This document shows positions 46,441-55,129 of a stretch of DNA of 64,000 bases, in pieces. Every line of letters begins with the position of its first letter. Within the stretch, counting starts at the first letter, position 1. A program made the position numbers and the translations under genes. The notes under the pieces were generated by a model. The model saw nothing but the letters and a program-made list of their open reading frames with translations. It ran no database searches and had not been told where the DNA came from. The DNA comes from Pseudomonadota bacterium. GTDB lineage: Bacteria > Desulfobacterota > Syntrophorhabdia > Syntrophorhabdales > Syntrophorhabdaceae. The stretch spans positions 1-64,000 of the forward strand of contig JAPLKC010000080.1 of the NCBI GenBank assembly GCA_026388255.1. Direction: 5' to 3'.

Positions 46441-47360
46441 AGGCTACCTCCAAGAATTTTATTTTCCAGATCATGTTCACGGATGAACTGTTCGCTGTCC
46501 ATTTCTCCTTCTCCTTCCATCTGCACCCTCAGTAATTTCAAGATACCATTGCCGGTATTGACCATAAGAGGTCTTTCAGAGATGATTTTGCCTGGTTGTG
46601 CATGCCCCTCCTGTGTTGCCTCCGGATGCGCTTTCCATATGTAGAGCTTTTTGCCGTCGAGGTATGTAAATGCACCGGGATAGGGGTGTGTTACGGCGCG
46701 CGTAAGATTATAGATGGATAGAGAGTCTTTATCCCACAAAATCATACCATCTTCCGGTCTCCTCCCGCCGAAATAAGAAGATGGGCCAACCTGCGGGATG
46801 CTTTTAAAGGTTCCGTCCCTGAACTGCGGCAGGACTTCTCTCATGAGCAACCTTGCCGCATCCGCCATCTTTTTAAATACCGTGTATGCAGTATCGTCGA
46901 ACGTTATATCACATGCCCTCTGTGCTACCATATCTCCGGCATCCGGCTTTTCCAGCATATGATGGAGGGTAACACCGGTTTCCCTCTCCCCTGCTATCAG
47001 CACCCAGTTCACAGGACATCTTCCCCTGAATTTGGGAAGCAATGACCCATGGAGGTTAAAAGCCCCGACTTTCGGGATATCGAGGATATCTTTGCGTATC
47101 ATGTTTCTGTAGTAAAAGGAAAAGATAATGTCCGGTGAGAGAGATTTTATAAGTTCAACCCATGCATTGTCTTTCAGTGTCTCGGGTGTATATACGGGGA
47201 TATTATTTCCCTCTGCTATAGCTGCCGGTTTTCTGAACCATATTTCCTCTTCCTGTGCATCCTTGTGGGTAAAGAGGCAGAGAATTTCGGCGCCGAATTT
47301 CACGAGTTCTTCAAGGCATACATAGCCTATCTCGTGGTATCCGAATACCACAACCTTCAT
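46437..47360 (-). CDS. arnA: UDP-Ara4N formyltransferase (ArnA N-terminal type)
   Basis: 307 aa formyltransferase. Catalytic Asn and His in FNLHGSLLPKFRGRCPVNW and Asp in KPDAGDMVAQ are intact, followed by the C-terminal FMT-like domain (GAFTYLDGKKLYIWKAHPE). It uses 10-formyl-tetrahydrofolate to formylate UDP-Ara4N. Together with the next gene it equals one split ArnA. It overlaps arnC and the decarboxylase gene by 4 bp on each side, so the stoichiometric expression of a fusion is approximated by coupling. Confidence 0.92.
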   Translation of the reverse strand: MKVVVFGYHEIGYVCLEELVKFGAEILCLFTHKDAQEEEIWFRKPAAIAEGNNIPVYTPETLKDNAWVELIKSLSPDIIFSFYYRNMIRKDILDIPKVGAFNLHGSLLPKFRGRCPVNWVLIAGERETGVTLHHMLEKPDAGDMVAQRACDITFDDTAYTVFKKMADAARLLMREVLPQFRDGTFKSIPQVGPSSYFGGRRPEDGMILWDKDSLSIYNLTRAVTHPYPGAFTYLDGKKLYIWKAHPEATQEGHAQPGKIISERPLMVNTGNGILKLLRVQMEGEGEMDSEQFIREHDLENKILGGSL

Positions 47361-48286
47361 AATAACTCGCTTTTGATGATAAACCTTGGCCTTCTTCTGA
47401 CCTCCTGGTAAATCCTTCCGATATACTCTCCTATGATGCCCATAGCAAATATCTGGATCCCTATGAAAAAGAATAATATCCCGAAAAGTGTGAATGTGCC
47501 CTCCACTTCAGGGCCTACAATGAATCTTCTCGCAATGAGGAATAGGGCGAAGGCAAGCCCCAGAAACGCTATGATAACCCCGAGTACGCCTATAAATTGA
47601 ATCGGCAGCAATGAAAAGCTTGTCATAAGGTCAAAATTCAAGCGAAGAAGCCGGAAAAGACTGTACTTTGTCGTTCCTTTTTTCCTTTCCTCATGTTCGA
47701 CTTCTATTTCAACAATTTTTTTGGCAAATGTATTTGCGAGGGCAGGTATGAAGCTTGATGATTCCGGACACATGTTAATATTGTCAATAATGCTGCGCTG
47801 GTATGCCCTTAACATACATCCATAATCCCTCAGTTTAACTCCGACAAGCTTTGAAGTAATCTTGTTTACGATAATTGATGCAAGCCTTCTGAAAAGCGAA
47901 TCCTTCCGTTGTTTTCTGTATGTGCCGACAACTTCGTAGCCTTCCTCGACCTTTTGGACAAGTTTCGGAATCTCCTCGGGTGGATTCTGTAAATCCGCAT
48001 CAATTGTGACAATAATATCGCCTTTTGCATAGCCGAAACCCGCAAAAATGGCCATGTGCTGACCATAGTTTCTGTTGAACTCGATAACTTTAACGGCAGG
48101 ACAGCGGTCATGGAACTCTTCCAAAATATTCTGTGTGCCGTCGATGCTCCCATCGTTGGTGTAGATAATTTCATAAGGTTTCTTGATGCTGTCGAGTGTT
48201 TTTTGCAGTCTCTCCTGCAACTCATGAAGGGATTCCTCCTCGTTTAAAACAGGTATCAGCACAGAGATATAGGGCTTATCTTCCAT
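47357..48286 (-). CDS. arnC: undecaprenyl-phosphate Ara4FN transferase (ArnC-like GT2)
   Basis: 309 aa family 2 glycosyltransferase. Nucleotide-sugar site VLIPVLNEEESLHEL, catalytic DADLQNPPEEI, and two C-terminal TM helices (QFIGVLGVIIAFLGLAFALFL and LFGILFFFIGIQIFAMGIIG) with the closing RPRFIIKSELL. It moves formyl-Ara4N onto undecaprenyl phosphate at the inner membrane. Close relatives include other polyprenyl-phosphate sugar synthases, but the arn context decides the name. It overlaps arnT by 11 bp. Confidence 0.88.
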   Translation of the reverse strand: MEDKPYISVLIPVLNEEESLHELQERLQKTLDSIKKPYEIIYTNDGSIDGTQNILEEFHDRCPAVKVIEFNRNYGQHMAIFAGFGYAKGDIIVTIDADLQNPPEEIPKLVQKVEEGYEVVGTYRKQRKDSLFRRLASIIVNKITSKLVGVKLRDYGCMLRAYQRSIIDNINMCPESSSFIPALANTFAKKIVEIEVEHEERKKGTTKYSLFRLLRLNFDLMTSFSLLPIQFIGVLGVIIAFLGLAFALFLIARRFIVGPEVEGTFTLFGILFFFIGIQIFAMGIIGEYIGRIYQEVRRRPRFIIKSELL

Positions 48287-49853
48287 CTTTCCTCACATAA
48301 ATCGTATAGTGTTCTTTTTCGTAATGAGCCTTCCGTACCGGCAAAAATAACAAATTCAGGTCTTTATCCATATGTTGCGATTGTTCGTCTTCAACTATGA
48401 GAAGTATATCATTTTTTTTGTCTTTTAGCTCGTCTAAGTTCTTGAATATCTGAATGGGTTTGCCTATGTAGAATATTATCCCTGCGGAAGAAAAACCGTA
48501 TGTATGGATGTCTTTGCCTTCTTTCAGATTGCCTATTCTGTCAGTTATCAGTCTCGGAGATTTAAAGTTTTTATCCATCACAGGCATGTATAAGTTGTGA
48601 TAAAAATAACCGGTAAACACAAAATAAAAGAATAGTACAGAAAGGGTCAGGGTATGTGATTTTTTCTTTACAGCATAGAAGAAGGCGCCACCTGTGAGAA
48701 TAAGTACGGTTATATAAAAATAAAGGGTAACGGACTCTTGCTTAAAAACATTTACCACAGGGGAGTTCAGGAGATTGAGTACAAAAATGGCAGCAAGGGG
48801 TATAATTAATAGAAGAAAGGCAAAAGACCTGACCAAAATATTTGTTATCGGGTTTTCCAGAAGCCATGGCCACTTATCCTTTATATAGATACCACATAAC
48901 AATGCACATGCAGGATAACAGGACAGTAGGTATATGGCTCTCTTGCTCGTTGAAAACTCGAAAAAGAGAAAGATAACAATAAACCATATAAGGGGAAACC
49001 AGATTTTTCTTTTAAAGGCATGGTAGACTGCAAAGGGGAGCAGGATACTCCAGGGGAGAAAATTAAAAAACAGCTTATGAAAATAATAGTATAAGGTTTC
49101 TATATGATCGAAGGCGTTTGTGTAACGCGTTACATTCTGCCTCAAAATAAATTCCTTTATATACTCCTGACCTGCAAGAAAAAACCATATTGAAGAGAGT
49201 GCGGCAGATATTATGCACCCTGCTATAAGAGGAAGCATGAATCTTTTCAACTCCTTCCTGCTGATCAGGTAAAAAAAGGTTACCAGGGCGGGCAGTACAA
49301 GCCCTGCAGGCCCTTTTGTGAGTATCCCCAGGGCGGCAGGGATAAAGGACAGCATGAAATAAAGCCTCTTTCCTTTAGAAATATAGATATAATTAAGAAA
49401 TACGGTAAGCCCGATAAGACATGCAAAGGTCATATCCATCACAGATTCGCGTGCATTGGAGAGAAACTGGTAATTTGTAGCAAGGATAAAGGCGGAAAGA
49501 AACCCTGTCAGCGGATTTACCAGAGAGCAGCCAAGATAATATGTAATAATCACAAGTAATGTAGCCGACAATGCAGCCGGCAGTCTTGATGAGAATTCAC
49601 TGACTGTGCCCTTGAGTTTTGATGCAGCAATAATCATCCATGGATATAAAGGCGGTTTTTCAAGATACGGTTTTCCGTTTAAATAAGGATGTATATAATC
49701 TTTTCTATCCATCATCTCTTTTGCCATGATCGCCTGTCTCGGTTCATCGGGATCCCAGAGCGCAACCCCACCGAGGTTCTGAATAAATAAGACATAACAT
49801 GTGAGAATAATGACTATTACTTTCATAAATAGAAAATTGTAAGTTTTATACAC
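48276..49853 (-). CDS. arnT: lipid A Ara4N transferase (ArnT-like GT39)
   Basis: 525 aa with about 12 membrane helices. The periplasmic catalytic motif WDPDEPRQAIMAKEM is near residue 34, and KPYLEKPPLYPWM near 62. It transfers Ara4N from undecaprenyl phosphate to lipid A phosphates, lowering the negative charge of the outer membrane and polymyxin binding. GTG 49853 or ATG 49826 could start it; neither has a strong Shine-Dalgarno. First gene of the arn unit, driven by a promoter whose -35 lies inside the attachment repeat. arnB and arnD are absent from the window. Confidence 0.87.
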   Translation of the reverse strand: MYKTYNFLFMKVIVIILTCYVLFIQNLGGVALWDPDEPRQAIMAKEMMDRKDYIHPYLNGKPYLEKPPLYPWMIIAASKLKGTVSEFSSRLPAALSATLLVIITYYLGCSLVNPLTGFLSAFILATNYQFLSNARESVMDMTFACLIGLTVFLNYIYISKGKRLYFMLSFIPAALGILTKGPAGLVLPALVTFFYLISRKELKRFMLPLIAGCIISAALSSIWFFLAGQEYIKEFILRQNVTRYTNAFDHIETLYYYFHKLFFNFLPWSILLPFAVYHAFKRKIWFPLIWFIVIFLFFEFSTSKRAIYLLSCYPACALLCGIYIKDKWPWLLENPITNILVRSFAFLLLIIPLAAIFVLNLLNSPVVNVFKQESVTLYFYITVLILTGGAFFYAVKKKSHTLTLSVLFFYFVFTGYFYHNLYMPVMDKNFKSPRLITDRIGNLKEGKDIHTYGFSSAGIIFYIGKPIQIFKNLDELKDKKNDILLIVEDEQSQHMDKDLNLLFLPVRKAHYEKEHYTIYVRKDGR

Positions 49854-49926
49854 TTCAGGTTAAAGCCTATAACATGCAATAAGAAAGTCTGTAAATATAT
49901 TTCAAACAATCGTCGGGTAATCAGAT

Positions 49927-49955
49927 TTTATATTCTAATATTTGACATTTTTCAA
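49927..49955 (-). promoter_or_regulatory. promoter of the arn operon, partly inside attL
   Basis: On the minus strand TTGAAA (49955-49950), exactly 17 bp, then TATAAA (49932-49927), about 75 bp before arnT. The -35 lies inside the 29-bp direct repeat and the -10 lies outside the mobile element. Confidence 0.6.
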
Positions 49956-49963
49956 TAATTTTT
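49935..49963. repeat. attL: left 29-bp direct repeat of the integrated element
   Basis: Begins CTAATATTTGACA and ends CAATAATTTTT; identical over all 29 bases to 58083-58111. The bases outside differ at both ends. It lies 130 bp from the integrase stop. Confidence 0.88.
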
Positions 49964-50065
49964 TTCAATAATTCTTTGCTTTGTCAAATAATTGTTGTCA
50001 ATTTTGTCAATCATTTCAACATAGTGCAAATTCATCACAAACTCTCTGTTTCTTTAAAAAGGGTA

Positions 50066-50099
50066 TTTTCTAACGGTTTTCTAACGGAATTTCTAACGG
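50066..50099. repeat. left arm-type repeats, three TTTCTAACGG copies
   Basis: TTTTCTAACGG at 50066-50076 and 50077-50087, then TTTCTAACGG at 50090-50099, 102 bp inside attL and running into the integrase stop codon. Matching copies lie near the right end. This is the layout of arm-type integrase binding sites. Confidence 0.65.
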
Positions 50100-51154
50100 C
50101 CATAAAATGTATTCTCCAATTTTGCAACCTGCGACTTGGAAAAATCTGCATCATTAAAGAGGTGTCCATATAGGTCATAGGTGATCTTGATACTTGAATG
50201 TCCTAACTGTTGAGAAAGGTATTTTGGATTTTGTTCGCTTCTGATCCTAACACTGGCATTTGTGTGCCTTACACTGTGCCATTTAACCTTTGTTGCCTCT
50301 GCTTTTTGTAATGCCGGATTGAAATAACACTTAACGAAATTGCTATGGATTACAGGCTTTCCACGTTTTGAAGGAAAAACAAGATTTAGCTTATTAACAG
50401 GGCATTGCAGTTTCCACTTTTTCAATTCCAGTGCAAGAGAATTTGAAATATCAATTCTCCTTTTGCTCGTTTCTGTTTTGGGTTCGTAAAGTTTGCCTTT
50501 CCAAAGAGAATACCTTACATGGATCGTTCCGGTATTTAAATCTATATCATCCCATGTAAGCCCCCATAACTCATTAGCCCTAAGTCCTGTAAGGATCGCT
50601 GTTAAAACTGCAACATGATAATGAGGGTGCATTTTCTCTAAGAATTTGTATGCTTCATTGATGTCCAATATAGTCACTTCTTTCTTGGATATACGGGGGT
50701 TTTTTATAAACTCTCCCGGATTTCTATTAGTATATCCCCATTGATAAGCGTGTTTAAGCATCTCCTTTAAAATAACAACGTCTCGTTGTGTTGTAGAAGG
50801 TTCTACTTCATTTAACCTTTTAACTATAAAGGTTTGTATGTGTGCCCCTGTTATGTTCTGCAATAGAGCATTGCCAAAATGTTTTGTAAACCTCCCTACA
50901 ACGTATTTATATTCTCCTTGTGCCGTTTCTTTGATATTGGTTGCAACATAACTGTCAATCCATATCTTTCCAAATTCTGCGAATGTTGTCTTTTTAATAT
51001 CCCGGAATGTTCCGTTTTGTGCCGATGGTAAGTTTTCGTTTAGTACCCTTTCAGCATCTTTCCTTGTGTCACCGCCCTTTATCCATTTGCGCTTACTTCC
51101 AATGGCAATGACAGCATAATAAACACTTCCTTTTTTTACTATGCTTCCTCTCAT
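50093..51154 (-). CDS. int: tyrosine-type site-specific integrase
   Basis: 353 aa. An N-terminal arm-binding segment (about 1-55, RGSIVKKGSVYYAVIAIG) and SAM-like core-binding domain (about 56-150) precede the catalytic domain. Catalytic residues are Arg192 (TGLRANELWGL), Lys226 (EPKTETSKRR), His293 and Arg296 (HSVRHTNAS), His319 (LGHSSIKITYD) and Tyr329 (DLYGH). All are intact, so it should be active. It integrates the element at the 29-bp core. Its ATG overlaps the stop of the upstream HTH gene (ATGA). Its stop lies inside the third arm-type repeat. Confidence 0.95.
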   Translation of the reverse strand: MRGSIVKKGSVYYAVIAIGSKRKWIKGGDTRKDAERVLNENLPSAQNGTFRDIKKTTFAEFGKIWIDSYVATNIKETAQGEYKYVVGRFTKHFGNALLQNITGAHIQTFIVKRLNEVEPSTTQRDVVILKEMLKHAYQWGYTNRNPGEFIKNPRISKKEVTILDINEAYKFLEKMHPHYHVAVLTAILTGLRANELWGLTWDDIDLNTGTIHVRYSLWKGKLYEPKTETSKRRIDISNSLALELKKWKLQCPVNKLNLVFPSKRGKPVIHSNFVKCYFNPALQKAEATKVKWHSVRHTNASVRIRSEQNPKYLSQQLGHSSIKITYDLYGHLFNDADFSKSQVAKLENTFYGR

Positions 51155-51393
51155 GTCTCCTCCGTTTTCCTTTTCGTTTTTGGTGTAACCCTTTCACCTC
51201 CTTTGTCTTTATTCGAAAAAAACTCTCTCAAATCTTCCTCTGTGATCATCCAGTTCTTTCCCACTTTCTTTCCCTTGAGTTTCCCTGTGGTAAACCATGA
51301 ACGAATGATCCGGGGATTCATTTCAAGTGCCTTTGCAATATCTTCAACATCATAAAGAGTAATACTGCCAATTGATTTTACCATATCGTTCAC
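51151..51393 (-). CDS. excisionase-like helix-turn-helix protein
   Basis: 80 aa. A MerR/Xis-type winged helix (about 12-60; LYDVEDIAKALEMNPRIIRSWFTTGKLKGKKVGKNWMITEEDL region) and a basic tail (TPKTKRKTEET). The gene is translationally coupled to the integrase, as recombination directionality factors often are, so an excisionase role is likely though not proven. The start ATG 51393 has a GAGGTG-type site. Confidence 0.82.
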   Translation of the reverse strand: MNDMVKSIGSITLYDVEDIAKALEMNPRIIRSWFTTGKLKGKKVGKNWMITEEDLREFFSNKDKGGERVTPKTKRKTEET

Positions 51394-51405
51394 CTCAATA
51401 GTGTT

Positions 51406-51514
51406 ATGATATGTATATATAATGTATTAAAAATGATATGTCAAGTATATTATATGAATATATGATATTTTGCAATATACATAATCGAATAATGATATTA
51501 CATTGTTATGATAT
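51406..51514. repeat. five ATGATAT repeats between two HTH genes
   Basis: Copies at 51406-51412, 51433-51439, 51462-51468, 51492-51498 and 51508-51514 (spacings 27, 29, 30 and 16 bp) in a very AT-rich 136-bp gap. They could be operators of the HTH proteins or origin iterons. CTTCTAACGG (51516-51525) follows directly. Confidence 0.55.
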
Positions 51515-51529
51515 ACTTCTAACGGCTTT

Positions 51530-51811
51530 CTAACCATTTCCATGTTGTTTCATCCACTGCAAGATTGCATTTTTCGAGAACCTCAAAGACTTGCCTGCTT
51601 TCATATAGGGAAAATCAAAAAGGCCATGTTGTGAGTTATTCACCCATTGATACACTTGCCCTTTGCTTTTATTCAAAATCCTTGCAACACCTTCCACTGA
51701 GATAAGTTCATCTTGTCTGGTGTCCTGTTGCCCGGACAGCATGGGTTTGATAAGTTCAGCAACCTTTTCTGCTATGGCCTGAATGTCTGAGGATTCAAGT
51801 TCAATCTTCAT
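51530..51811 (-). CDS. helix-turn-helix regulator (AlpA/MerR-like)
   Basis: 93 aa. An N-terminal helical region (ELESSDIQAIAEKVAELIKP) resembles a dimerisation coil. A HTH_17-type DNA-binding domain follows (ISVEGVARILNKSKGQVYQW, then MKAGKSLRFSKNAILQWMKQ). Proteins of this type control excision or replication genes in integrative elements. It is separated from the second HTH gene by the ATGATAT repeats, which may be its target (inference). Its stop overlaps a TTTCTAACC half-match of the arm repeat. Confidence 0.78.
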   Translation of the reverse strand: MKIELESSDIQAIAEKVAELIKPMLSGQQDTRQDELISVEGVARILNKSKGQVYQWVNNSQHGLFDFPYMKAGKSLRFSKNAILQWMKQHGNG

Positions 51812-52224
51812 TCATTCGCCTTGCCATAAGAATGAGGGTACCCTGTGAGATAGGCATGGGGAGGGGGAGATTCCCCTCTTTTCCTATATAACTCATAATA
51901 CCCCTTTAGAAGTGCGCAATATTTTCATAAAAACCATGTAATTATGCACTAAAATAGCCTTAAAATACTGTAAAAGTTGAACAAAAATGCAATTATTGAA
52001 AACTATCAAAGTTCTAATGATATTCATGATGTATATAACGATATAAGATAATAAAAGTAAAAAAAACTAAACTTAATATCCTATTTAGCTTAACCTTTCC
52101 CGTTAACAGTGAACAAAATTTGAAGCGTATCCCTTGGGGATATGTTGTCATAAATTATCCTTCCTTCTCATAACAATGATTTTCCTCTTAAAAAAGTTCA
52201 TTAGGTTGACATTAAGGTAATCGG
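51812..52224. other. 413-bp AT-rich non-coding region of the element
   Basis: No ORF with a plausible start. The stretch 51900-52110 is strongly AT-rich with poly-A runs, suitable for promoters or a replication origin, but no defined repeat is seen apart from scattered TGATAT-like words. Confidence 0.4.
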
Positions 52225-52500
52225 TCATGCCCCTTCCCTTATAATGCTCATAGCCTCTGTAGAAGCTTCACCAGAAGATAAAACGGGGGGTTCAACGGTC
52301 TTATATGGCATGAAATTGAAGAGGCTGCATTCAGGAATTTCACATGAGTAAATCCCGTCATTAAATCCGCCCATGCAGTCATAACATTTTGCTTTAATGG
52401 CTTGGTTCCGGGTCAATCTTTCACCTTTTAGGTGCCGGATAAGTTCGCCCCGGCCTTGCGCCCTTTTGCCAAATTGCTGAATAGTTTTTATGCTGTCCAT
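52225..52500 (-). CDS. small zinc-finger-like mobile-element protein
   Basis: 91 aa. The core QAIKAKCYDCMGGFNDG then YSCEIPECSLFNFMPY places four cysteines as CxxC...CxxxxC, suggesting a bound metal. Proteins with this AIKAKCYDCMGG...PYMPY pattern recur in phages and integrative elements without known function. The end is not conserved-looking. AGGAGG lies before the ATG, 10 bp after the preceding gene. Confidence 0.7.
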   Translation of the reverse strand: MDSIKTIQQFGKRAQGRGELIRHLKGERLTRNQAIKAKCYDCMGGFNDGIYSCEIPECSLFNFMPYKTVEPPVLSSGEASTEAMSIIREGA

Positions 52501-52510
52501 ATTAAGCCTC

Positions 52511-52750
52511 CTAAAATAAATTCCCCTGGTTTACCTTTTTGGGTATCAGTGGCAGTACTTCTTTCTTGTTAAATATTGCTTCAGCATATCTGGTATACTC
52601 ATCCAGAATATCCCTCGTTTCATGCCTGTTCAAATTCCTTGCATATCCCCGGTCAATCGAAGCTTGTTCATTTTGTGTTCTGAACATCTCGCCCGGTTGA
52701 AGTATCTCGCCATTAACTTTTAGAGGTCGGATAACTTTCAATATTGCCAT
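52511..52750 (-). CDS. hypothetical mobile-element protein, 79 aa
   Basis: Unrecognised. The N-terminus AILKVIRPLKVNGEILQPGEMF looks like a small beta-barrel, followed by a helical region rich in Arg/Glu and the tail PLIPKKVNQGNLF. It overlaps the helicase stop by 13 bp, so it is in the replication transcript. Confidence 0.6.
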   Translation of the reverse strand: MAILKVIRPLKVNGEILQPGEMFRTQNEQASIDRGYARNLNRHETRDILDEYTRYAEAIFNKKEVLPLIPKKVNQGNLF

Positions 52751-54402
52751 CTTTCGCCCTCTACTTCGGGAATGTCATCTTCTTCAATAATAAACCCGTC
52801 AATTGTCTCTGTCCTCTCTGTCTTTCTGTCCTCTGGACAATCGGACAATATACTACTATCAACAGTTTGCATCTTGTTTCTTTCGCTTATTGTCCTTTCT
52901 TCGGTGGACAAAGAGACAATACTTTCTCTCTGTTCGTTACTGTCTGGACAATTAGAAATATGGCCCTCTGTAGAACGTTGATATTCTTTAATTGTCTTGC
53001 TGTCCTTATATATATATGGAGGGACAATCGGACAATAACGAATTGCCCTGCCTTTTCCTTCATCCTTTTTTGCTTCCCAATATTTACCCGTCCCTTTGTT
53101 GAGTAGTTTTATTAATTTACCCTTTGAATGAATTCCTAACTTTGTTTTGACAAGTTCGAACACTTCACCCTGTTTTAATGGTTCCGGTGCTTCTTTGAGA
53201 AGTTCGTATATTTCTTCAAGTTCGTTAGTGTCCGGGTCTTCAGCAAGCATAAACCCTCGTTCATTGTTGAATTCAATAAAAATATGAAAAGGTTCATATC
53301 TTGTCTTGCTCTTTGTTCCAAAACGATAATAAGGGGTCTCGCTGTCTTCATCGTCTGTTTCTTCAAGAGTCCCTTTTCTCACTTTATGAAGGGAAAGGAC
53401 ATGATCTGCAAGGTCGAGGATTGCCGTTGATCCTTTATATGTCTGCTCATTACCTTTAGGTGTATGGTGCAGGAGAAGAATAGTAAAACCCATGTCCCTG
53501 AGTTCCTTTAATCTGGACATAACAAAAGCCATCTGCCTTGAATCGTTCTCGTCTTTTGTCTGTGAAGCTCTGAGGGTATCGTATATGATAAGACCAACGG
53601 GAAGTTTCTTGTATAAATCCCATTCCTGAGAGTCTATTTTTGGGGGTTTTACCTCATTTGTATTGTGCCAAAAGAGAACATCACCGGCCTGTAACTTCTT
53701 GACCCTTTCAACGAGGACAGGGAAAGAATTCTCAAAGTCAACAAAGACAACGGGTGATTGAACGGTACCTTGTCCCATAAACGGTATGCCCTTTGAAACA
53801 GCATCGGCAACAATAAGGGTCAACCATGTTTTTCCAATACCACCCCGGCCATGTAAAAGGATAATACTCTCTTTTGGAATCAGTTTATCAATTACCCATT
53901 CAACATGAATATCGAGGTTAAGCAATTCTGACCCTCTTTTGAGGACAGAATAAGGGTCAAAAACATCTTCTTTATTGTCCGGACATTGACCAACTTGACA
54001 CTCTGTAAACCCTTGATAGTCCTTATTGTCCTTTTGTCCACTACTATATATAGGTAGACAATGAGACAAAGACATAAATTGAGCAAGGGAATCGGTTCCT
54101 GAAATTATCTTTCTTGCATCTTCCCATTTTTTCCCCTGACAAGAATTGTGAAAGCATTGATATAAAAGTTTCCCGTCCGGTAATTGAATTATGCTTGATT
54201 CGCCCTGTGTGTGATCAGGGTCAAATAGACATTCATCGAGGGCATATATGGTGCTTTTTCCATTCTGCTTAACTTTATATCTCATCCCGTAATGATTCAA
54301 ATACGCTTCAACGTCCACTTTCCCGTTATTGGTCGGGGTTTGTGTCGTGGTATCTTTTTTGAATTTATCCCTTAATTGTTCAACCTGTTCATTCGTTATC
54401 AT
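52738..54402 (-). CDS. RepA-like AAA helicase with N-terminal primase-type zinc domain
   Basis: 554 aa. The N-terminal region (about 30-100) has YLNHYGMRYKVKQNGKSTIY and LLYQCFHNSCQGKKW, resembling a CHC2-like domain. An AAA_25/RepA ATPase follows, with Walker A HGRGGIGKTWLTL (about 182-194), VVFVDFEN and Walker B GLIIYDTLRA. A long Ser/Thr-rich tail ends in EDDIPEVEGE. It would unwind the element's origin. ATG 54402 lies inside the end of the primase gene (14-bp overlap); the frame is open further upstream but that part overlaps coding sequence of the primase. Confidence 0.85.
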   Translation of the reverse strand: MITNEQVEQLRDKFKKDTTTQTPTNNGKVDVEAYLNHYGMRYKVKQNGKSTIYALDECLFDPDHTQGESSIIQLPDGKLLYQCFHNSCQGKKWEDARKIISGTDSLAQFMSLSHCLPIYSSGQKDNKDYQGFTECQVGQCPDNKEDVFDPYSVLKRGSELLNLDIHVEWVIDKLIPKESIILLHGRGGIGKTWLTLIVADAVSKGIPFMGQGTVQSPVVFVDFENSFPVLVERVKKLQAGDVLFWHNTNEVKPPKIDSQEWDLYKKLPVGLIIYDTLRASQTKDENDSRQMAFVMSRLKELRDMGFTILLLHHTPKGNEQTYKGSTAILDLADHVLSLHKVRKGTLEETDDEDSETPYYRFGTKSKTRYEPFHIFIEFNNERGFMLAEDPDTNELEEIYELLKEAPEPLKQGEVFELVKTKLGIHSKGKLIKLLNKGTGKYWEAKKDEGKGRAIRYCPIVPPYIYKDSKTIKEYQRSTEGHISNCPDSNEQRESIVSLSTEERTISERNKMQTVDSSILSDCPEDRKTERTETIDGFIIEEDDIPEVEGERWQY

Positions 54403-55129
54403 CGGCAACCCCCAAATCTTCAATGTATGATGTTCTATGCGGTCTCGCTTCTCTGTACTGATTCGCCGGTACTTCGTCACCTTTGCCAGTTCGGGTTCCA
54501 TATAGCTTCCAAATTCTGGCAGGGTTAAAAACGGCGGTATCAATGCTCACCTTTGAAGTGCTGAATTGTTCATCAATATTTTCGAGTATAGACTTGATAA
54601 ACTGCTTGTTCTGCTCGTTCGCTTCGAGGTCGGGTAGTTTGTAAAGTAAGTGATAGCCGTTTCCGGACATAGCTTTTACAGGGTTTGTAAAATTGAGGTT
54701 TTCGGCTATCCATACAATAACCCTCTCTCGCATTTCATAAGCCTGTTCAAGTTCACTATCACTTGAAGATATTCCCGCCGGTCTCACAGGGCCAAGGTCA
54801 ATCGGTAACCATCTATAAGCAATGACATTAGGGTCACTTGTGCCCAGTATTCCCGGTTTCATTCTGTTAAATGCCCTTGCGAGTAAACGAGGGTCAATTA
54901 CTTGAAGGGTAAAATAAATTCCTGTATGTTCACATTGTTCAAGGGTCTTTACCGCTTCACAGAATTTTGAATTGTCATCAAAATATCCTGATAGTGTGCC
55001 TTTATGATATTCACCGGCCATCCTTCCCTTAAGGTAAATAACCCGGATTTCAACAACTTCACCTTCATGGACAAAGACAGAAAAAGCGTGAGGATTATAG
55101 AGGGTAGGGTTATCTGTTGTAGTTTCCAT
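54389..55129 (-). CDS. AEP-superfamily primase-like protein with altered catalytic motif
   Basis: 246 aa. The layout matches small mobile-element primases: WLPIDLGPVRPAGISSSDSE (107-126), then AMSGNGYHLLYKLP and RIWKLYGTRTGKGDE. The first motif normally reads DxD (D-L-D-P-V-R); here it is Asp111-Leu-Gly113. Loss of the second metal-binding Asp could abolish primer synthesis while DNA binding remains. Otherwise the protein looks complete. It overlaps the downstream helicase gene and the upstream DUF5659-like gene, so all three are co-translated. Confidence 0.82.
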   Translation of the reverse strand: METTTDNPTLYNPHAFSVFVHEGEVVEIRVIYLKGRMAGEYHKGTLSGYFDDNSKFCEAVKTLEQCEHTGIYFTLQVIDPRLLARAFNRMKPGILGTSDPNVIAYRWLPIDLGPVRPAGISSSDSELEQAYEMRERVIVWIAENLNFTNPVKAMSGNGYHLLYKLPDLEANEQNKQFIKSILENIDEQFSTSKVSIDTAVFNPARIWKLYGTRTGKGDEVPANQYREARPHRTSYIEDLGVADDNE

